Below, one piece after another: positions 1 through 10,333 of a stretch of 64,000 nucleotides of DNA (positions are counted from its first letter, which is position 1; every line of letters starts with the position of its first letter). The position numbers were made by a program, and so were the translations under genes. The notes beneath the pieces are model-generated. The model searched no databases. It was not told the DNA's origin and worked only from the letters and a program-made list of their open reading frames with translations. The stretch is from contig NZ_KB913025.1 in the NCBI RefSeq assembly GCF_000384075.1, forward strand, positions 3,264,045 through 3,328,044, given 5' to 3'. Origin of the DNA: Methylovulum miyakonense HT12. Lineage in GTDB: Bacteria; Pseudomonadota; Gammaproteobacteria; Methylococcales; Methylomonadaceae.

Positions 1-965
1 CGGTTAAACGCGGTGCTGATGACTTCGCGCGCATCTTTATCGGCTGGCACAACCACCGCCGTGACGGTGTTGGAATGGAAGCCTTCTTGGGCACAAGTTG
101 TCAAGCCCCATGCGGCAACGGCGCGGCGCACGCCTTCGCCTAAACGGGCATGACGGGCGTAGATGTTGTCCAAACCTTCAGCAAACATTAAGTCCAAGGA
201 TTTGCGCAAACCGTACAATATCGGCAAATTAGGGGTGTAAGGCGTATAACCTGTGGCGTTGGTGGTGATTTGGTCTTTTAGGTCCAAAAAGCAACGTGGG
301 TAGGTTGAGGTTTCAACCGCTTTCAAAGCTTTGGCGCTAAAGCCTAGGAACGCCCCGCCAGCAGGTAACATGAAGCCTTTTTGTGAGCCGCTGATAATCG
401 CGTCCACGCCCCAGTCATCCATGCGGAACTCAATGCTGCCGACTGAACTGACGCCATCCACGAACAAAAAGGCCGGGTGGTTTGCCGCATCCAGGGCTTT
501 GCGCACGCCAGCAATATCCGAAGTCACGCCCGTTGAGGTTTCGTTATGGGTGGCTAACACGGCTTTGATCTCGTGGTTGGTGTCTTCTTTTAGACGTGCT
601 TCCAGTTTGTCCAGAGGAATGCCTTTGCCCCAGTCTTCTTGATGGATTTCCACATCAAAACCCAAACGTTTGCCCATTTCCGCCCACAAATGGGCAAATT
701 GCCCAAAACGGTAGACTAAAACTTTATCGCCTGGGTTTAACACGTTAGTGAACGCGACTTCCCAGCCTGCCGTGCCTGTTGCCGGGAAAATAAACGCTTG
801 CCCGGTCGTGGTGTTAAAGACCTTTTTCAAATCTTCCAAGAGTGGCGTTAACAGTTTTGGAAAAATAGGTGAACGGTGGTCTTCCATAGGGACGTGCATG
901 GCGTTCAGCACTTCATTGGGGACGTTAGTGGGGCCTGGGATATAAAGGTGGTTACGACCAGCCAT
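1..965 (-). CDS. sga: Serine-glyoxylate aminotransferase, C-terminus cut by window edge
   Basis: A PLP-dependent class V aminotransferase that converts glyoxylate and serine to glycine and hydroxypyruvate in the serine cycle. The protein begins MAGRNHLYIPGPTNVP, typical of the family, from an ATG at 965 preceded by an AAGAGGAAA-type ribosome site on the minus strand. The PLP-binding lysine lies in SGSQKGFMLPAG near residue 195. About 321 residues are visible of an expected 390 or so, and the frame runs off the left edge. It is divergent from mcl and mtkAB, matching the usual grouping of serine-cycle genes. The family call is firm; that it works with the divergent genes is inferred from context. 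Confidence 0.93.
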   Translation of the reverse strand, partial: MAGRNHLYIPGPTNVPNEVLNAMHVPMEDHRSPIFPKLLTPLLEDLKKVFNTTTGQAFIFPATGTAGWEVAFTNVLNPGDKVLVYRFGQFAHLWAEMGKRLGFDVEIHQEDWGKGIPLDKLEARLKEDTNHEIKAVLATHNETSTGVTSDIAGVRKALDAANHPAFLFVDGVSSVGSIEFRMDDWGVDAIISGSQKGFMLPAGGAFLGFSAKALKAVETSTYPRCFLDLKDQITTNATGYTPYTPNLPILYGLRKSLDLMFAEGLDNIYARHARLGEGVRRAVAAWGLTTCAQEGFHSNTVTAVVVPADKDAREVISTAFN

Positions 966-1091
966 GGAATTTCCTCTTTTGTAATAGTTAAGAAAGGGAT
1001 GGAATCATTGTGCAAACAAAGGCTTGCATAATTTTTGTATGCGGATGGATAGGGCGGTTGCTTTTCGCTTCCCTTAAACCAGCGTGGCTTA

Positions 1092-1120
1092 AGTATAGAA
1101 CAGCTTGCGGTTGTTAATAA
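1092..1120 (-). promoter_or_regulatory. Candidate sigma-70 promoter for sga
   Basis: On the minus strand TTATTA is followed after 17 nt by TATACT, about 127 nt upstream of the sga start. The -10 box is good and the -35 box weak. Prediction by eye only. Confidence 0.4.
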
Positions 1121-1201
1121 AGTCCCGGCAAAAAAACGAGCAATAATGACATAGCCACTGCCAATCAGCAACATTTGATTGGCGATTTATCGAGGTAACA
1201 A

Positions 1202-1229
1202 TTGACTTTACGGTGTCTGAAAGTAGAAT
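1202..1229 (+). promoter_or_regulatory. Candidate sigma-70 promoter for mcl-mtkAB
   Basis: TTGACT and TAGAAT are separated by 16 nt, about 90 nt upstream of the mcl start. Together with the minus-strand candidate it would make 966-1320 a divergent promoter region for the serine-cycle genes. I see no gene in this interval. Confidence 0.5.
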
Positions 1230-1320
1230 GGGCGATTTATTTGTTTCTGGGGTACGCCAGAATTATTTTTTTAAGTACTGCTGGTCAGTACGTTAACACC
1301 CAATAAGTAGGAATGTGCAG

Positions 1321-2274
1321 ATGAGTCACACTTTATATACAGCGTCAGTCCAACGGGTACAACGCTGTGAATTGGCTGTCCCGGGTTCCAACCCTGACAT
1401 GTTTGAAAAAGCAATGAAGAGTGGCGCGGATTTTATTTTTTTGGATCTTGAGGACGCGGTCGCCCCAGATGACAAATTGCGGGCCAGGAAAAATATCATC
1501 GAAGCGATTAATGATCTGGACTGGAAAGGCCACGGTGTGACGGTTTCAGTACGTATCAATGGGCTGGACACCCAATATATGGTACGTGATGTCGTCGATT
1601 TGGTCGAACAGGCGGGCGGCAAAATCGACACTATCCTGATCCCTAAGGTTGGCGTGTATGCCGACGTTTACATGGTTGAAGCCATGTTGAACCAATTGGA
1701 AATGCAGCAAGGCCTGAAAAACAAAATTGGCATTGAAGCCCTGATTGAAACGGCTTTGGGCATGGCAAACGTCGAAGACATTGCCCGCCAAGGCGCGTGC
1801 GGACGCTTGGAAGCCTTACATTTCGGTGTCGCGGACTATGCCGCCAGCAATCGTGCGCGTACCACCAACATCGGCGGTTTAAACCCGGATTACCCCGGCG
1901 ACCAATGGCATGCGGCGATTAGCCGTATGACCGTGGCCTGCCGCGCTTTTGGCCTCCGTCCTATTGACGGCCCGTTTGGTGATTTTAAAGACCCCGAGGG
2001 CTTCAAAATGGCCGCCAAACGTGCGGCGGCTTTGGGGTGTGAAGGCAAATGGGCTATCCATCCCTCCCAAGTTGAATTGGCGAACGACGTTTTCACACCA
2101 CCTGCGGCAGAAATTGAAAAGGCCAAGCGTATCCTGGTTGCCTTGCAAGAAGCGGCGGCACAAGGCAAAGGCGCGGCGGCATTGGATGGCCGTTTGATTG
2201 ATGCGGCTTCCGAAAAAATGGCGAACAACGTCGTTAAGGCTGCCGAAGCGATTGCCGCAAAAACCAAAAATTAA
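1321..2274 (+). CDS. mcl: Malyl-CoA lyase (CitE-like)
   Basis: Cleaves malyl-CoA to acetyl-CoA and glyoxylate, the last step of the serine cycle, or runs in reverse. About 317 residues, normal for the family. The N-terminal ELAVPGSNPDMFEKA and FLDLEDAVAPDDK blocks are the CitE/HpcH TIM-barrel signature; LIETALG and GVADYAAS hold further active-site positions. An in-frame GTG lies two codons earlier, but the GTAGGAA ribosome site at 1308-1314 is better spaced for the ATG at 1321. It is first in an apparent mcl-mtkA-mtkB operon. mcl and mtk are close partners: ligase makes malyl-CoA and lyase splits it. Confidence 0.93.
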   Translation: MSHTLYTASVQRVQRCELAVPGSNPDMFEKAMKSGADFIFLDLEDAVAPDDKLRARKNIIEAINDLDWKGHGVTVSVRINGLDTQYMVRDVVDLVEQAGGKIDTILIPKVGVYADVYMVEAMLNQLEMQQGLKNKIGIEALIETALGMANVEDIARQGACGRLEALHFGVADYAASNRARTTNIGGLNPDYPGDQWHAAISRMTVACRAFGLRPIDGPFGDFKDPEGFKMAAKRAAALGCEGKWAIHPSQVELANDVFTPPAAEIEKAKRILVALQEAAAQGKGAAALDGRLIDAASEKMANNVVKAAEAIAAKTKN

Positions 2275-2290
2275 TTTTTTAAGAGTGACT

Positions 2291-2314
2291 GGGCGATAAA
2301 AATTTTTATCGCCC
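2291..2314. repeat. Perfect 24-nt palindrome between mcl and mtkA
   Basis: GGGCGATAAAAA is followed directly by its exact reverse complement. It sits 17 nt after the mcl stop and 35 nt before mtkA. No T-run follows, so it does not look like a full intrinsic terminator. An RNA hairpin for mRNA processing or stability, or a protein site, are both possible. Confidence 0.75.
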
Positions 2315-2349
2315 TACGGCCAATTAACTACACAATTAATGGAGATGCT

Positions 2350-3540
2350 GTGGATATTCATGAGTATCAAGCAAAAGAGATTTTAAGCGGTTATGGTGTC
2401 AAAATCGCCGAAGGCGGTTTGGCCTACAGCCCTGAAGATGCAGTGCAACGGGCACGGGAAATCGGCGGCCATGTTTGGGCGGTCAAGGCGCAAATCCATT
2501 CCGGTGCGCGTGGTAAAGCGGGCGGTATCAAAATCTGCAAAACCCACGACGAAGTCGAAGCGGCAGCGGAAGCCTTGTTGGGCAAACGCTTGGTGACCCA
2601 TCAAACTGGCCCGGCGGGTAAGGTTTGCAACCGTTTGTATATCGAAGCGGGTACTGATATCGCCAAAGAAATCTATTTTTGTTTTTTGGTTGACCGTTGC
2701 GCCGAGCGTATTGTCATGGTCGGTTCCGCCCAAGGCGGAATGGACATTGAAGAATTGGCGGTGACCAACCCCGAAGCCATCACTAAAATCTACATAGAAC
2801 CCGCCGTGGGCCTGCAAGATTACCAGGCGCGCGAGATGGCGTTCGCCTTAGGGCTGGATGCCGAAATCATCAGCCACGCCGTCAAAACCATCAAAGGCTG
2901 CTACCGTGCCTTGCGGGACTTGGACGCCAACATGTTGGAAATCAACCCCTTGGTGGTTACGCATAGCAATGAATTGGTCGCACTGGATGCCAAAATGGGC
3001 TTTGACGAGAACGCCCTGTTCCGCCAACTGAAAATCTCCGAATTGCGTGACAAAACCCAAGAAGACCCGCGCGAAACCGCTGCTGCCGACCGCGGCCTGA
3101 GCTATGTTGGTCTGGATGGTGACATCGGCTGCATGATTAACGGCGCGGGTTTGGCGATGGCGACCATGGACATGATCAAGCTGGCTGGCGGCGAACCTGC
3201 CAATTTTTTGGACGTAGGTGGCGGCGCGTCGGCTGAGCGTACCGAAAAAGCCTTCCGTTTGGTGCTTGCCGACAAAAATGTCAAAGCCATGCTGGTCAAT
3301 ATTTTTGCGGGTATCAACCGTTGTGACTGGATCGCCGAAGGCGTGGTGCAAGCAGTCAGGAAAATCGACCTGCAAGTGCCGTTGATCGTCCGGTTGTCCG
3401 GCACCAATGTCGAGGAAGGCCAACGTATCATCAGGGAAAGCGGTCTGCCCATCATTACCGCAGAAACCTTGGCGGAAGCGGCGGAAAAAGCCGTGCACGC
3501 GCGTAACGAAGTTGCCGCCAGACTCAGCACAGCGGCTTAA
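2350..3540 (+). CDS. mtkA: Malate-CoA ligase subunit beta
   Basis: ATP-grasp subunit of malate thiokinase, which makes malyl-CoA from malate, CoA and ATP. The 396-residue protein starts [17 protein letters not shown], the hallmark of the SucC/MtkA family, and ends with the CoA-ligase domain containing [15 protein letters not shown]. The start is a GTG, placed 5 nt after GGAG at 2341-2344. It lies between mcl and mtkB (11-nt gap to mtkB). It could in principle be succinyl-CoA synthetase SucC, but the mcl and sga neighbours argue for the malate-specific enzyme. Confidence 0.9.
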   Translation: MDIHEYQAKEILSGYGVKIAEGGLAYSPEDAVQRAREIGGHVWAVKAQIHSGARGKAGGIKICKTHDEVEAAAEALLGKRLVTHQTGPAGKVCNRLYIEAGTDIAKEIYFCFLVDRCAERIVMVGSAQGGMDIEELAVTNPEAITKIYIEPAVGLQDYQAREMAFALGLDAEIISHAVKTIKGCYRALRDLDANMLEINPLVVTHSNELVALDAKMGFDENALFRQLKISELRDKTQEDPRETAAADRGLSYVGLDGDIGCMINGAGLAMATMDMIKLAGGEPANFLDVGGGASAERTEKAFRLVLADKNVKAMLVNIFAGINRCDWIAEGVVQAVRKIDLQVPLIVRLSGTNVEEGQRIIRESGLPIITAETLAEAAEKAVHARNEVAARLSTAA

Positions 3541-3551
3541 GGAAAATCAGA

Positions 3552-4439
3552 ATGGCTATTTTAATTAACGAAACCACCCGCATCATCGTACAAGGATTCA
3601 CTGGCAAAATTGGCAGTTTCCACGCCCAGGATATGATCAACTACGGCTCCAAAGTCGTCGGTGGCGTGACCCCAGGCAAAGGCGGACAAACGCATTTAGG
3701 TTTGCCCGTGTTCAACACCGTCAAAGAAGCCGTGGAACAAACAGGCGCGGAAGCCAGCATCGTGTTTGTGCCACCCGCGTTCGCTGCCGATTCCATCATG
3801 GAAGCCGCCGATGCCGGCATCAAATACTGTGTGTCCATCACCGATGGTATCCCGACCCAAGACATGATGACGGTCAAAAATTTCCTGCGCCGTTTCCCTA
3901 TCGGACAACGTATGGTGCTGACCGGCCCCAACTGCGCCGGCACCATCAGCCCAGGCCGCTCCATGCTCGGCATTATGCCGGGCCACATTTATATGCAAGG
4001 CAACGTCGGTATCGTCGGCCGTTCCGGCACTTTAGGTTACGAAGCCGCAGACCAATTGAAACGCTTAGGGATAGGGATTTCAACTTCCGTCGGTATCGGC
4101 GGTGACCCGATCAACGGCAGTTCGCACCGCGATATTCTGGAAAAATTCGAACAAGACCCGGAAACCAAAGTGGTCGTTATGATCGGCGAAATCGGCGGCC
4201 CACAAGAAGTCGAGGCCGGCTTATGGGCTAAAGAAAACATGAGCAAACCCGTGATAGCCTACATCGCAGGCCTGACCGCCCCCGAAGGCCGCCGCATGGG
4301 CCACGCAGGCGCGATCATTTCGTCGGCTGGCGAAAGCGCTGCGGAAAAAGTGGCTATGCTTAAGGAATTGGGTGTGGTCATCAGCCCGACCCCGGCGGCG
4401 ATGGGCCAGACTGTTGCGGAAGTGTTGGCGAAAATGTAA
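3552..4439 (+). CDS. mtkB: Malate-CoA ligase subunit alpha
   Basis: CoA-binding and phosphohistidine subunit of malate thiokinase. 295 residues, SucD-like. The N-terminal Rossmann CoA-binding domain shows IIVQGFTGKIGSFHAQDM. The phosphorylated histidine is expected in GRRMGHAGAIISS near residue 250. It follows mtkA by 11 nt and is followed by a strong intrinsic terminator, so it ends the mcl-mtkA-mtkB operon. Assignment as malate-specific rather than succinate-specific rests on the operon context. Confidence 0.9.
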   Translation: MAILINETTRIIVQGFTGKIGSFHAQDMINYGSKVVGGVTPGKGGQTHLGLPVFNTVKEAVEQTGAEASIVFVPPAFAADSIMEAADAGIKYCVSITDGIPTQDMMTVKNFLRRFPIGQRMVLTGPNCAGTISPGRSMLGIMPGHIYMQGNVGIVGRSGTLGYEAADQLKRLGIGISTSVGIGGDPINGSSHRDILEKFEQDPETKVVVMIGEIGGPQEVEAGLWAKENMSKPVIAYIAGLTAPEGRRMGHAGAIISSAGESAAEKVAMLKELGVVISPTPAAMGQTVAEVLAKM

Positions 4440-4486
4440 CGGTTATCGGCGCAGCCACTAGCCGTATTGCACTGCGTTTTGTGATG

Positions 4487-4518
4487 AGGAGTAAAAACTT
4501 AGTTTTTTACTCCTTTTT
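4487..4518 (+). terminator. Intrinsic terminator after mtkB
   Basis: AGGAGTAAAAA and TTTTTACTCCT form an 11-bp stem with a 6-nt loop, followed by TTTTAT. Placed 48 nt after the mtkB stop. Confidence 0.85.
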
Positions 4519-4557
4519 ATTGCCAGAATTAAATTGGGAAATAGCTAAAGGGAGGCA

Positions 4558-4872
4558 TCAGTTTTTCATGTTTTTATAGCTTTCTTCACTTTCACGCATG
4601 ATCTTACTGCCTTCTTCAATCATGCGGTTGCCTTCTTCAACTTTTATTTGGCCTTCGCGCACCAGATTATTGCCACGTTCGGTTAGTTCTTTACCGCTTT
4701 TCCAACGGTTACCTAAATGTGCCATGCCTTGGCTTTCCCGTAGCATCTGCTCATCAGAAATGATCCTGGCAGGCGTTTGCGTAGGGGCATGCGGTTCGGA
4801 TGCACAAGCACTGGCCAATAAGCTCAGCAAGGTGATTGTTAACGGGTTTTTGTAGATGGAAATGTATTGCAT
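4558..4872 (-). CDS. Small lipoprotein with glycine heptad repeats
   Basis: A predicted 104-residue exported lipoprotein of unknown function. I choose the ATG at 4872, preceded by TTGGAG, over an ATG 22 codons upstream because it places a hydrophobic signal peptide (ITLLSLLASAC) at the N-terminus with a lipobox-like ASAC. The second half is a regular seven-residue pattern: ERGNNLV, REGQIKV, EEGNRMI, EEGSKIM, RESEESY. It is rich in Glu with Gly at a fixed position and suggests a helical or coiled-coil rod. It is convergent with mtkB and 245 nt downstream of the clpB stop. I recognise no named family. Confidence 0.6.
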   Translation of the reverse strand: MQYISIYKNPLTITLLSLLASACASEPHAPTQTPARIISDEQMLRESQGMAHLGNRWKSGKELTERGNNLVREGQIKVEEGNRMIEEGSKIMRESEESYKNMKN

Positions 4873-5016
4873 AGGGGCTCCAAGAAGTTGATAAAGATAT
4901 GAACTGTTTAATTTTATACATTCTATTGGGTTCGGCAACTTCTTCTTGATTAAACGGCCGGGCAGGGGACATTGCTAAAGCAGCAATGGCAGGATAGGTC
5001 TGAAATACTAGGGGCA

Positions 5017-5050
5017 TCCCGGTTCCCATGCTGGAGTTTGGGAACCGGGA
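5017..5050. repeat. REP-like intergenic hairpin downstream of clpB
   Basis: TCCCGGTTCCC and GGGAACCGGGA form an 11-bp perfect stem around a 12-nt loop. The GTTCCCATGCT...GGGAAC form resembles short palindromic repeats common between genes in proteobacteria. It sits 68 nt past the clpB stop and may protect the clpB transcript end. Only one copy is seen in this window. Confidence 0.6.
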
Positions 5051-5117
5051 CAAATGTTAGACCGGAGAATGGGGTTTTGCCACGCCCTTAAGTTACTGGC
5101 TGGAAGCCGTGCCAGAG

Positions 5118-7697
5118 TTAGGCTTTGGAAAAGACCAAATCCCCTTCATCATTGACATTCACGCTAATCACATCCCCGGCCATGAAATGCCCTGACAAAA
5201 TCTCTTGGGCCAGCGGATTTTCCAGATGTTGTTGGATAGCCCGTTTCATTGGCCTTGCGCCATAAACCGGATCAAAGCCCGCTTCACCCAATAAATCCAA
5301 GGCCGCATCGCTGATGACAAAACCAATGTCACGGTCTTGCAGGCGTTGCCTCAAGAGGTCGATTTGGATGCCCGAGATGGCGCGGATTTGTTCGCGTCCC
5401 AGCGGATGGAACACCACGGCTTCGTCAATACGGTTGATGAATTCGGGGCGGAAGTATTGGCTGACTTTTTCCATCACCGCCGCTTTCATGACCGGATACA
5501 AGGCTTCGCCCGCCAATTCTTGGATCACGTCCGAACCTAAGTTGGAGGTCATGACGATGACGGTGTTACGGAAATCCACGGTGCGGCCCTGGCCGTCAGT
5601 CAAACGCCCGTCATCCAACACTTGCAACAGCACGTTGAACACATCGGGATGCGCTTTTTCTATTTCGTCCATCAGGATCACCGAATACGGTTTGCGCCGC
5701 ACCAGTTCGGTCAAATAACCGCCTTCTTCGTAACCGACATAGCCCGGAGGGGCGCCGATCAGCCGTGCCACGGAATGTTTTTCCATGAATTCTGACATGT
5801 CTATGCGCACCATCGCATCGGTGGTGTCGAACAGAAATTCCGCCAAAGCCTTGCACAATTCGGTTTTACCCACACCCGTAGGGCCCAAGAACAGGAACGA
5901 GCCGTTCGGGCGGTTCGGGTCGGACAATCCGGCCCGGGAGCGGCGTATCGCGTTGCTGACCGCAATCAGGGCTTCTTGCTGGCCAACGACGCGTCGGCGT
6001 AAGGATTCTTCCATACGCAGCAATTTGTCGCGTTCGCCTTCGAGCATTTTTGAGACCGGGATACCTGTCCATTTTGACACCACTTCGGCGATTTCCTCGT
6101 CGGTGACTTTATTGCGCAATAAGGTCATTTTAGGGGCTTCGGTAGGCACAACGTGGTTCAATTGTTTTTCCAAAGCCGGAATAATGCCGTATTGCAATTC
6201 CGCTTGCTTTGCCAAATCGTTGGCGCGACGGGCTGACTCCAAGTCGGTTTTCGCTTGTTCCAGCTTTTCCTTCACCGATGCCGAGCCTTGTAGCGAGGCT
6301 TTTTCGGCTTTCCAGATTTCTTCCAAATCGGAATATTCTTTTTCCAAATCGGCGATTTCATCTTCCAAGCTTTCCAGGCGTTTTTTCGATGCGCTGTCCT
6401 TTTCTTTTTTCAGCGCGACTTGTTCGATTTTCAATTGGATCAAACGGCGGTGCAGCCTGTCCATCGCTTCCGGTTTGGAATCAATTTCCATACGGATACG
6501 GCTAGCGGCTTCGTCGATCAAATCAATGGCTTTGTCGGGTAATTGGCGGTCGGCGATATAGCGGTAAGACAAAGTGGCGGCGGCGACGATGGCGGGGTCG
6601 GTGATTTCCACGCCGTGATGCACTTCGTATTTTTCTTTCAGGCCACGCAAAATGGCGATGGTGTCCTCAACCGAAGGCTCATCGACCAAAACTTTTTGGA
6701 AACGGCGTTCAAGGGCGGCGTCTTTTTCGACATATTTGCGGTATTCGTCCAGCGTGGTCGCGCCCACGCAATGCAGTTCTCCCCGCGCCAAGGCGGGTTT
6801 GAGCATATTGCCCGCGTCCATCGCGCCTTCGGCTTTGCCTGCCCCGACCATCGTGTGCAATTCGTCGATGAACAAAATGACTTGGCCTTCTTGTTTGGCA
6901 AGGTCGTTCAACACGGCTTTCAGGCGTTCTTCAAATTCGCCACGGAATTTCGCCCCGGCAATCAACGCCGCCATGTCCAAAGCCAGGACTTGCTTGTGTT
7001 TCATACCCTCCGGCACTTCGCCGTTGACGATGCGCTGCGCCAAGCCTTCGACGATGGCGGTCTTGCCCACGCCAGGTTCGCCGATCAGCACCGGGTTATT
7101 TTTGGTACGGCGTTGCAAGACCTGGATGGTGCGGCGGATTTCGTCGTCACGGCCAATCACGGGGTCGAGCTTGCCTTTTTCGGCGCGTTCGGTCAGGTTG
7201 ATGGTGTATTTGTTCAAAGCCTGGCGTTGGTCTTCGGCATTGGCATCTTGCACGGTATCGCCGCCACGCATCGCGGTGATGGCATTTTCCAATGCGGCTT
7301 TAGTCACGCCAACTCTTTTTAGCAGTTCATTAAGCACGCCTTTTTCTTCGCAAGCGGCAAGCAGGAACAACTCGCTGGAAATGAACTGGTCTTGGCGTTT
7401 TTGCGCCAGTTTGTCGGTGAGGTTCAGTAAGCGCACCGATTCGTTAGATAAGGTGACGTCACCGCCAGAACCGCTGACGGTGGCAATGCGGTCGAGCATT
7501 TTGCCCAAATCTTGACGTAATGGGGAGGTGTTGACGTTAAGTTGGGTCAGCAAAGGCTTGATGCTACCGCCTTGCTGGTCTAACAAGGCGGTCATGATAT
7601 GGACGGGTTCTATAAATTGGTGATCTTTGCCTAACGCCAGGCTTTGGGCATCGGCAAGGGCAGATTGGAATTTGCTGGTTAGTTTGTCCATGCGCAT
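5118..7697 (-). CDS. clpB: Chaperone ClpB disaggregase
   Basis: Hexameric AAA+ disaggregase that works with DnaK/DnaJ to rescue aggregated proteins. At 859 residues it has normal length. The N-terminal domain begins [23 protein letters not shown]. The first AAA+ module has Walker [11 protein letters not shown] near residue 206 and Walker [12 protein letters not shown] Glu/Lys-rich middle coiled coil covers about 400-530, and the second module has [10 protein letters not shown] near residue 606. A strong heat-shock promoter lies 38-65 nt upstream. It is divergent from dnaJ, a sensible partner, with a transposase scrap between them. Confidence 0.98.
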   Translation of the reverse strand: MRMDKLTSKFQSALADAQSLALGKDHQFIEPVHIMTALLDQQGGSIKPLLTQLNVNTSPLRQDLGKMLDRIATVSGSGGDVTLSNESVRLLNLTDKLAQKRQDQFISSELFLLAACEEKGVLNELLKRVGVTKAALENAITAMRGGDTVQDANAEDQRQALNKYTINLTERAEKGKLDPVIGRDDEIRRTIQVLQRRTKNNPVLIGEPGVGKTAIVEGLAQRIVNGEVPEGMKHKQVLALDMAALIAGAKFRGEFEERLKAVLNDLAKQEGQVILFIDELHTMVGAGKAEGAMDAGNMLKPALARGELHCVGATTLDEYRKYVEKDAALERRFQKVLVDEPSVEDTIAILRGLKEKYEVHHGVEITDPAIVAAATLSYRYIADRQLPDKAIDLIDEAASRIRMEIDSKPEAMDRLHRRLIQLKIEQVALKKEKDSASKKRLESLEDEIADLEKEYSDLEEIWKAEKASLQGSASVKEKLEQAKTDLESARRANDLAKQAELQYGIIPALEKQLNHVVPTEAPKMTLLRNKVTDEEIAEVVSKWTGIPVSKMLEGERDKLLRMEESLRRRVVGQQEALIAVSNAIRRSRAGLSDPNRPNGSFLFLGPTGVGKTELCKALAEFLFDTTDAMVRIDMSEFMEKHSVARLIGAPPGYVGYEEGGYLTELVRRKPYSVILMDEIEKAHPDVFNVLLQVLDDGRLTDGQGRTVDFRNTVIVMTSNLGSDVIQELAGEALYPVMKAAVMEKVSQYFRPEFINRIDEAVVFHPLGREQIRAISGIQIDLLRQRLQDRDIGFVISDAALDLLGEAGFDPVYGARPMKRAIQQHLENPLAQEILSGHFMAGDVISVNVNDEGDLVFSKA

Positions 7698-7734
7698 AAG
7701 GTATGACCTGTGTAGAGTGTTTTAGTTGTTGTTA

Positions 7735-7762
7735 ATATGGGGAGATTACGGGGCATTTCAAG
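7735..7762 (-). promoter_or_regulatory. Sigma-32 heat-shock promoter of clpB
   Basis: Read on the minus strand, CTTGAAA is followed after 14 nt by CCCATAT. This matches the RpoH consensus (CTTGAAA, 13-15 nt, CCCATNT) at every defined base. The -10 box ends 38 nt before the clpB ATG. Confidence 0.9.
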
Positions 7763-7835
7763 CGGAGATGTGATGCTAGACAAAAATAATTTTTTGCTTT
7801 TTAGGTAATCGTTTGACAGTGCAAGCGCATATAAA

Positions 7836-7985
7836 CTGGATCGGAAATGTGCTGTAGCGAAGCCGGGCCGGGTGTGGACGACGGATATCACCTATGCCTG
7901 GACACAGGAAGGCTGGTTCTACGTAGCCATTGCCGTCGATTTGTTTTCCCGGCAAGTTGTGGGCTGGGCAATTCGTTTACACAAA
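7836..7985 (+). pseudogene. IS3-family transposase fragment
   Basis: An uninterrupted frame reads LDRKCAVAKPGRVWTTDITY and then continues with EGWFYVAIAVDLFSRQVVGW. This is the start of the DDE integrase core of IS3-type OrfB, containing the first catalytic Asp (TTDITY) and the DLFSR block. Only about 50 of some 280 residues remain, and the frame runs into unrelated sequence. The rest of 7698-8249 is AT-rich with no gene seen apart from the clpB promoter. Confidence 0.8.
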
Positions 7986-8249
7986 ACTCAGGACACCCTC
8001 TTTCCATTATGTTAAAGGCTTTTGGTTACTTAACTTAATTAGGGCAAAAAATATTGTTGCGGGGACAAATATTTTTCATCCTGATATTTTATTTTCAATA
8101 AATGCCCCAATATCCCTTGTTTAAAAAATACCGCATAATAATTTAACTGAGGTTTTATCAAAACTTCACTGGCTAGCGATTATTGCTGGTACTAGATAAC
8201 AATTTCACGAATAATTATCGAATTTACAAAACAAGGGTCAAATATACAC

Positions 8250-9389
8250 ATGGCAGATAAAGAAGATTTTTATAAGGTACTGGGTATTGAGCGAAATGCC
8301 AGCGATGCCGAAATCAAGAAAAAGTATCGCAGCTTGGCGATGAAATTCCATCCTGATAGAAATGCTGACGCTCCCGAAGCGGCGGAAGCAAAGTTCAAGC
8401 AAGTCAAAGAAGCCTATGAAGTGCTTTCCGACCCGAAAAAACGGGCGGCTTATGACCAATTTGGCCATGCGGGGATTGACCCGTCAATGGGCGGGCGCCC
8501 TGGTGGCTTTAGCGGGGAAGGTTTTAGTGATATTTTCGGTGATGTGTTTGGCGATATCTTCGGTGGCGGGGGCAGGCAGCGGGGAGGGGGGAGCCAACGC
8601 GGTTCCGATTTACGGTATAACTTGGAGATCACCCTGGAAGAAGCGGTTGCCGGGACTGAGCAAAAAATCCGCATCCCCGTGTTGGTGGCTTGCAGTGAAT
8701 GTAGCGGCTCCGGGGCGAAAAAAGGCTCGTCTCCGGTTATTTGCTCCACTTGTCATGGCCATGGCCAAGTCAGGATGCAGCAAGGATTCTTTTCCGTCCA
8801 ACAATCCTGTCCGACGTGCCGTGGTACGGGTAAGCAGATTAAAGACCCGTGCGGAAAATGTTACGGTCAGGGCCGTGTCCAAGAATCCAAAACCTTGTCG
8901 GCAAAAATTCCTGCCGGTGTGGATACTGGTGACCGTATCCGTCTGGGCGGCGAAGGTGAAGCCGGTGAACGCGGTGGCCCGTCCGGGGATTTGTACATTG
9001 AAATACGGGTGAAAGACCACGAAATCTTTACCCGGGATGGCGCGAATTTATTTTGCGAAGTCCCAATCAGCTTTGTCACCGCCTGCCTAGGTGACGAAAT
9101 ACAAGTGCCTACGCTGGATGGCAAAGTCATGCTGAAAATTCCGCCCGAAACACAAACCGGAAAATCTTTCCGCTTGCGTGGTAAAGGAGTCAAGCCTGTA
9201 CGTGGCGGCCCGGTCGGCGACTTGTTATGCAAAGTGCAAGTGGAAACGCCTGTCAATCTGACCAAAGAGCAAAAGGCCTTAGTCGAGCAATTGGGTGAAT
9301 CGTTGACGGGTGGGGGCAAGCATCACAGTCCGCAAGAGCATACGTTCTTGGATGGGGTTAAAAATTTTTTCGATAAATTAACGGGTTAA
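8250..9389 (+). CDS. dnaJ: Chaperone DnaJ
   Basis: Hsp40 co-chaperone that stimulates DnaK ATPase. 379 residues, normal length. The J domain is at the N-terminus with HPDRN near residue 33, followed by a Gly/Phe-rich linker ([19 protein letters not shown]). Four CxxCxGxG zinc repeats ([32 protein letters not shown]) lie at about 150-215, and then the C-terminal substrate domain. The Shine-Dalgarno is poor: AAGGG lies 12-13 nt from the ATG. No dnaK lies in the window. Only 6 nt separate it from dapB. No clear sigma-32 site is visible upstream. Confidence 0.97.
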   Translation: MADKEDFYKVLGIERNASDAEIKKKYRSLAMKFHPDRNADAPEAAEAKFKQVKEAYEVLSDPKKRAAYDQFGHAGIDPSMGGRPGGFSGEGFSDIFGDVFGDIFGGGGRQRGGGSQRGSDLRYNLEITLEEAVAGTEQKIRIPVLVACSECSGSGAKKGSSPVICSTCHGHGQVRMQQGFFSVQQSCPTCRGTGKQIKDPCGKCYGQGRVQESKTLSAKIPAGVDTGDRIRLGGEGEAGERGGPSGDLYIEIRVKDHEIFTRDGANLFCEVPISFVTACLGDEIQVPTLDGKVMLKIPPETQTGKSFRLRGKGVKPVRGGPVGDLLCKVQVETPVNLTKEQKALVEQLGESLTGGGKHHSPQEHTFLDGVKNFFDKLTG

Positions 9390-10220
<831 letters not shown>

Positions 10221-10333
10221 CTGTAAGCCAATGAAAATAGCACTACAGAAACCCAAATGACACAAAGTTTTTACGGGTTTAGCCTTTCTGGACGTTGTGT
10301 TTACTCTTAGAAACTGATCAAGAGGTGAATGTT

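Noticed and set aside
6543-7515. Long plus-strand open frames (about 260-290 codons)
   Set aside because: They are antisense to clpB, whose protein is complete and conserved; GC-rich codon bias opens the opposite strand.
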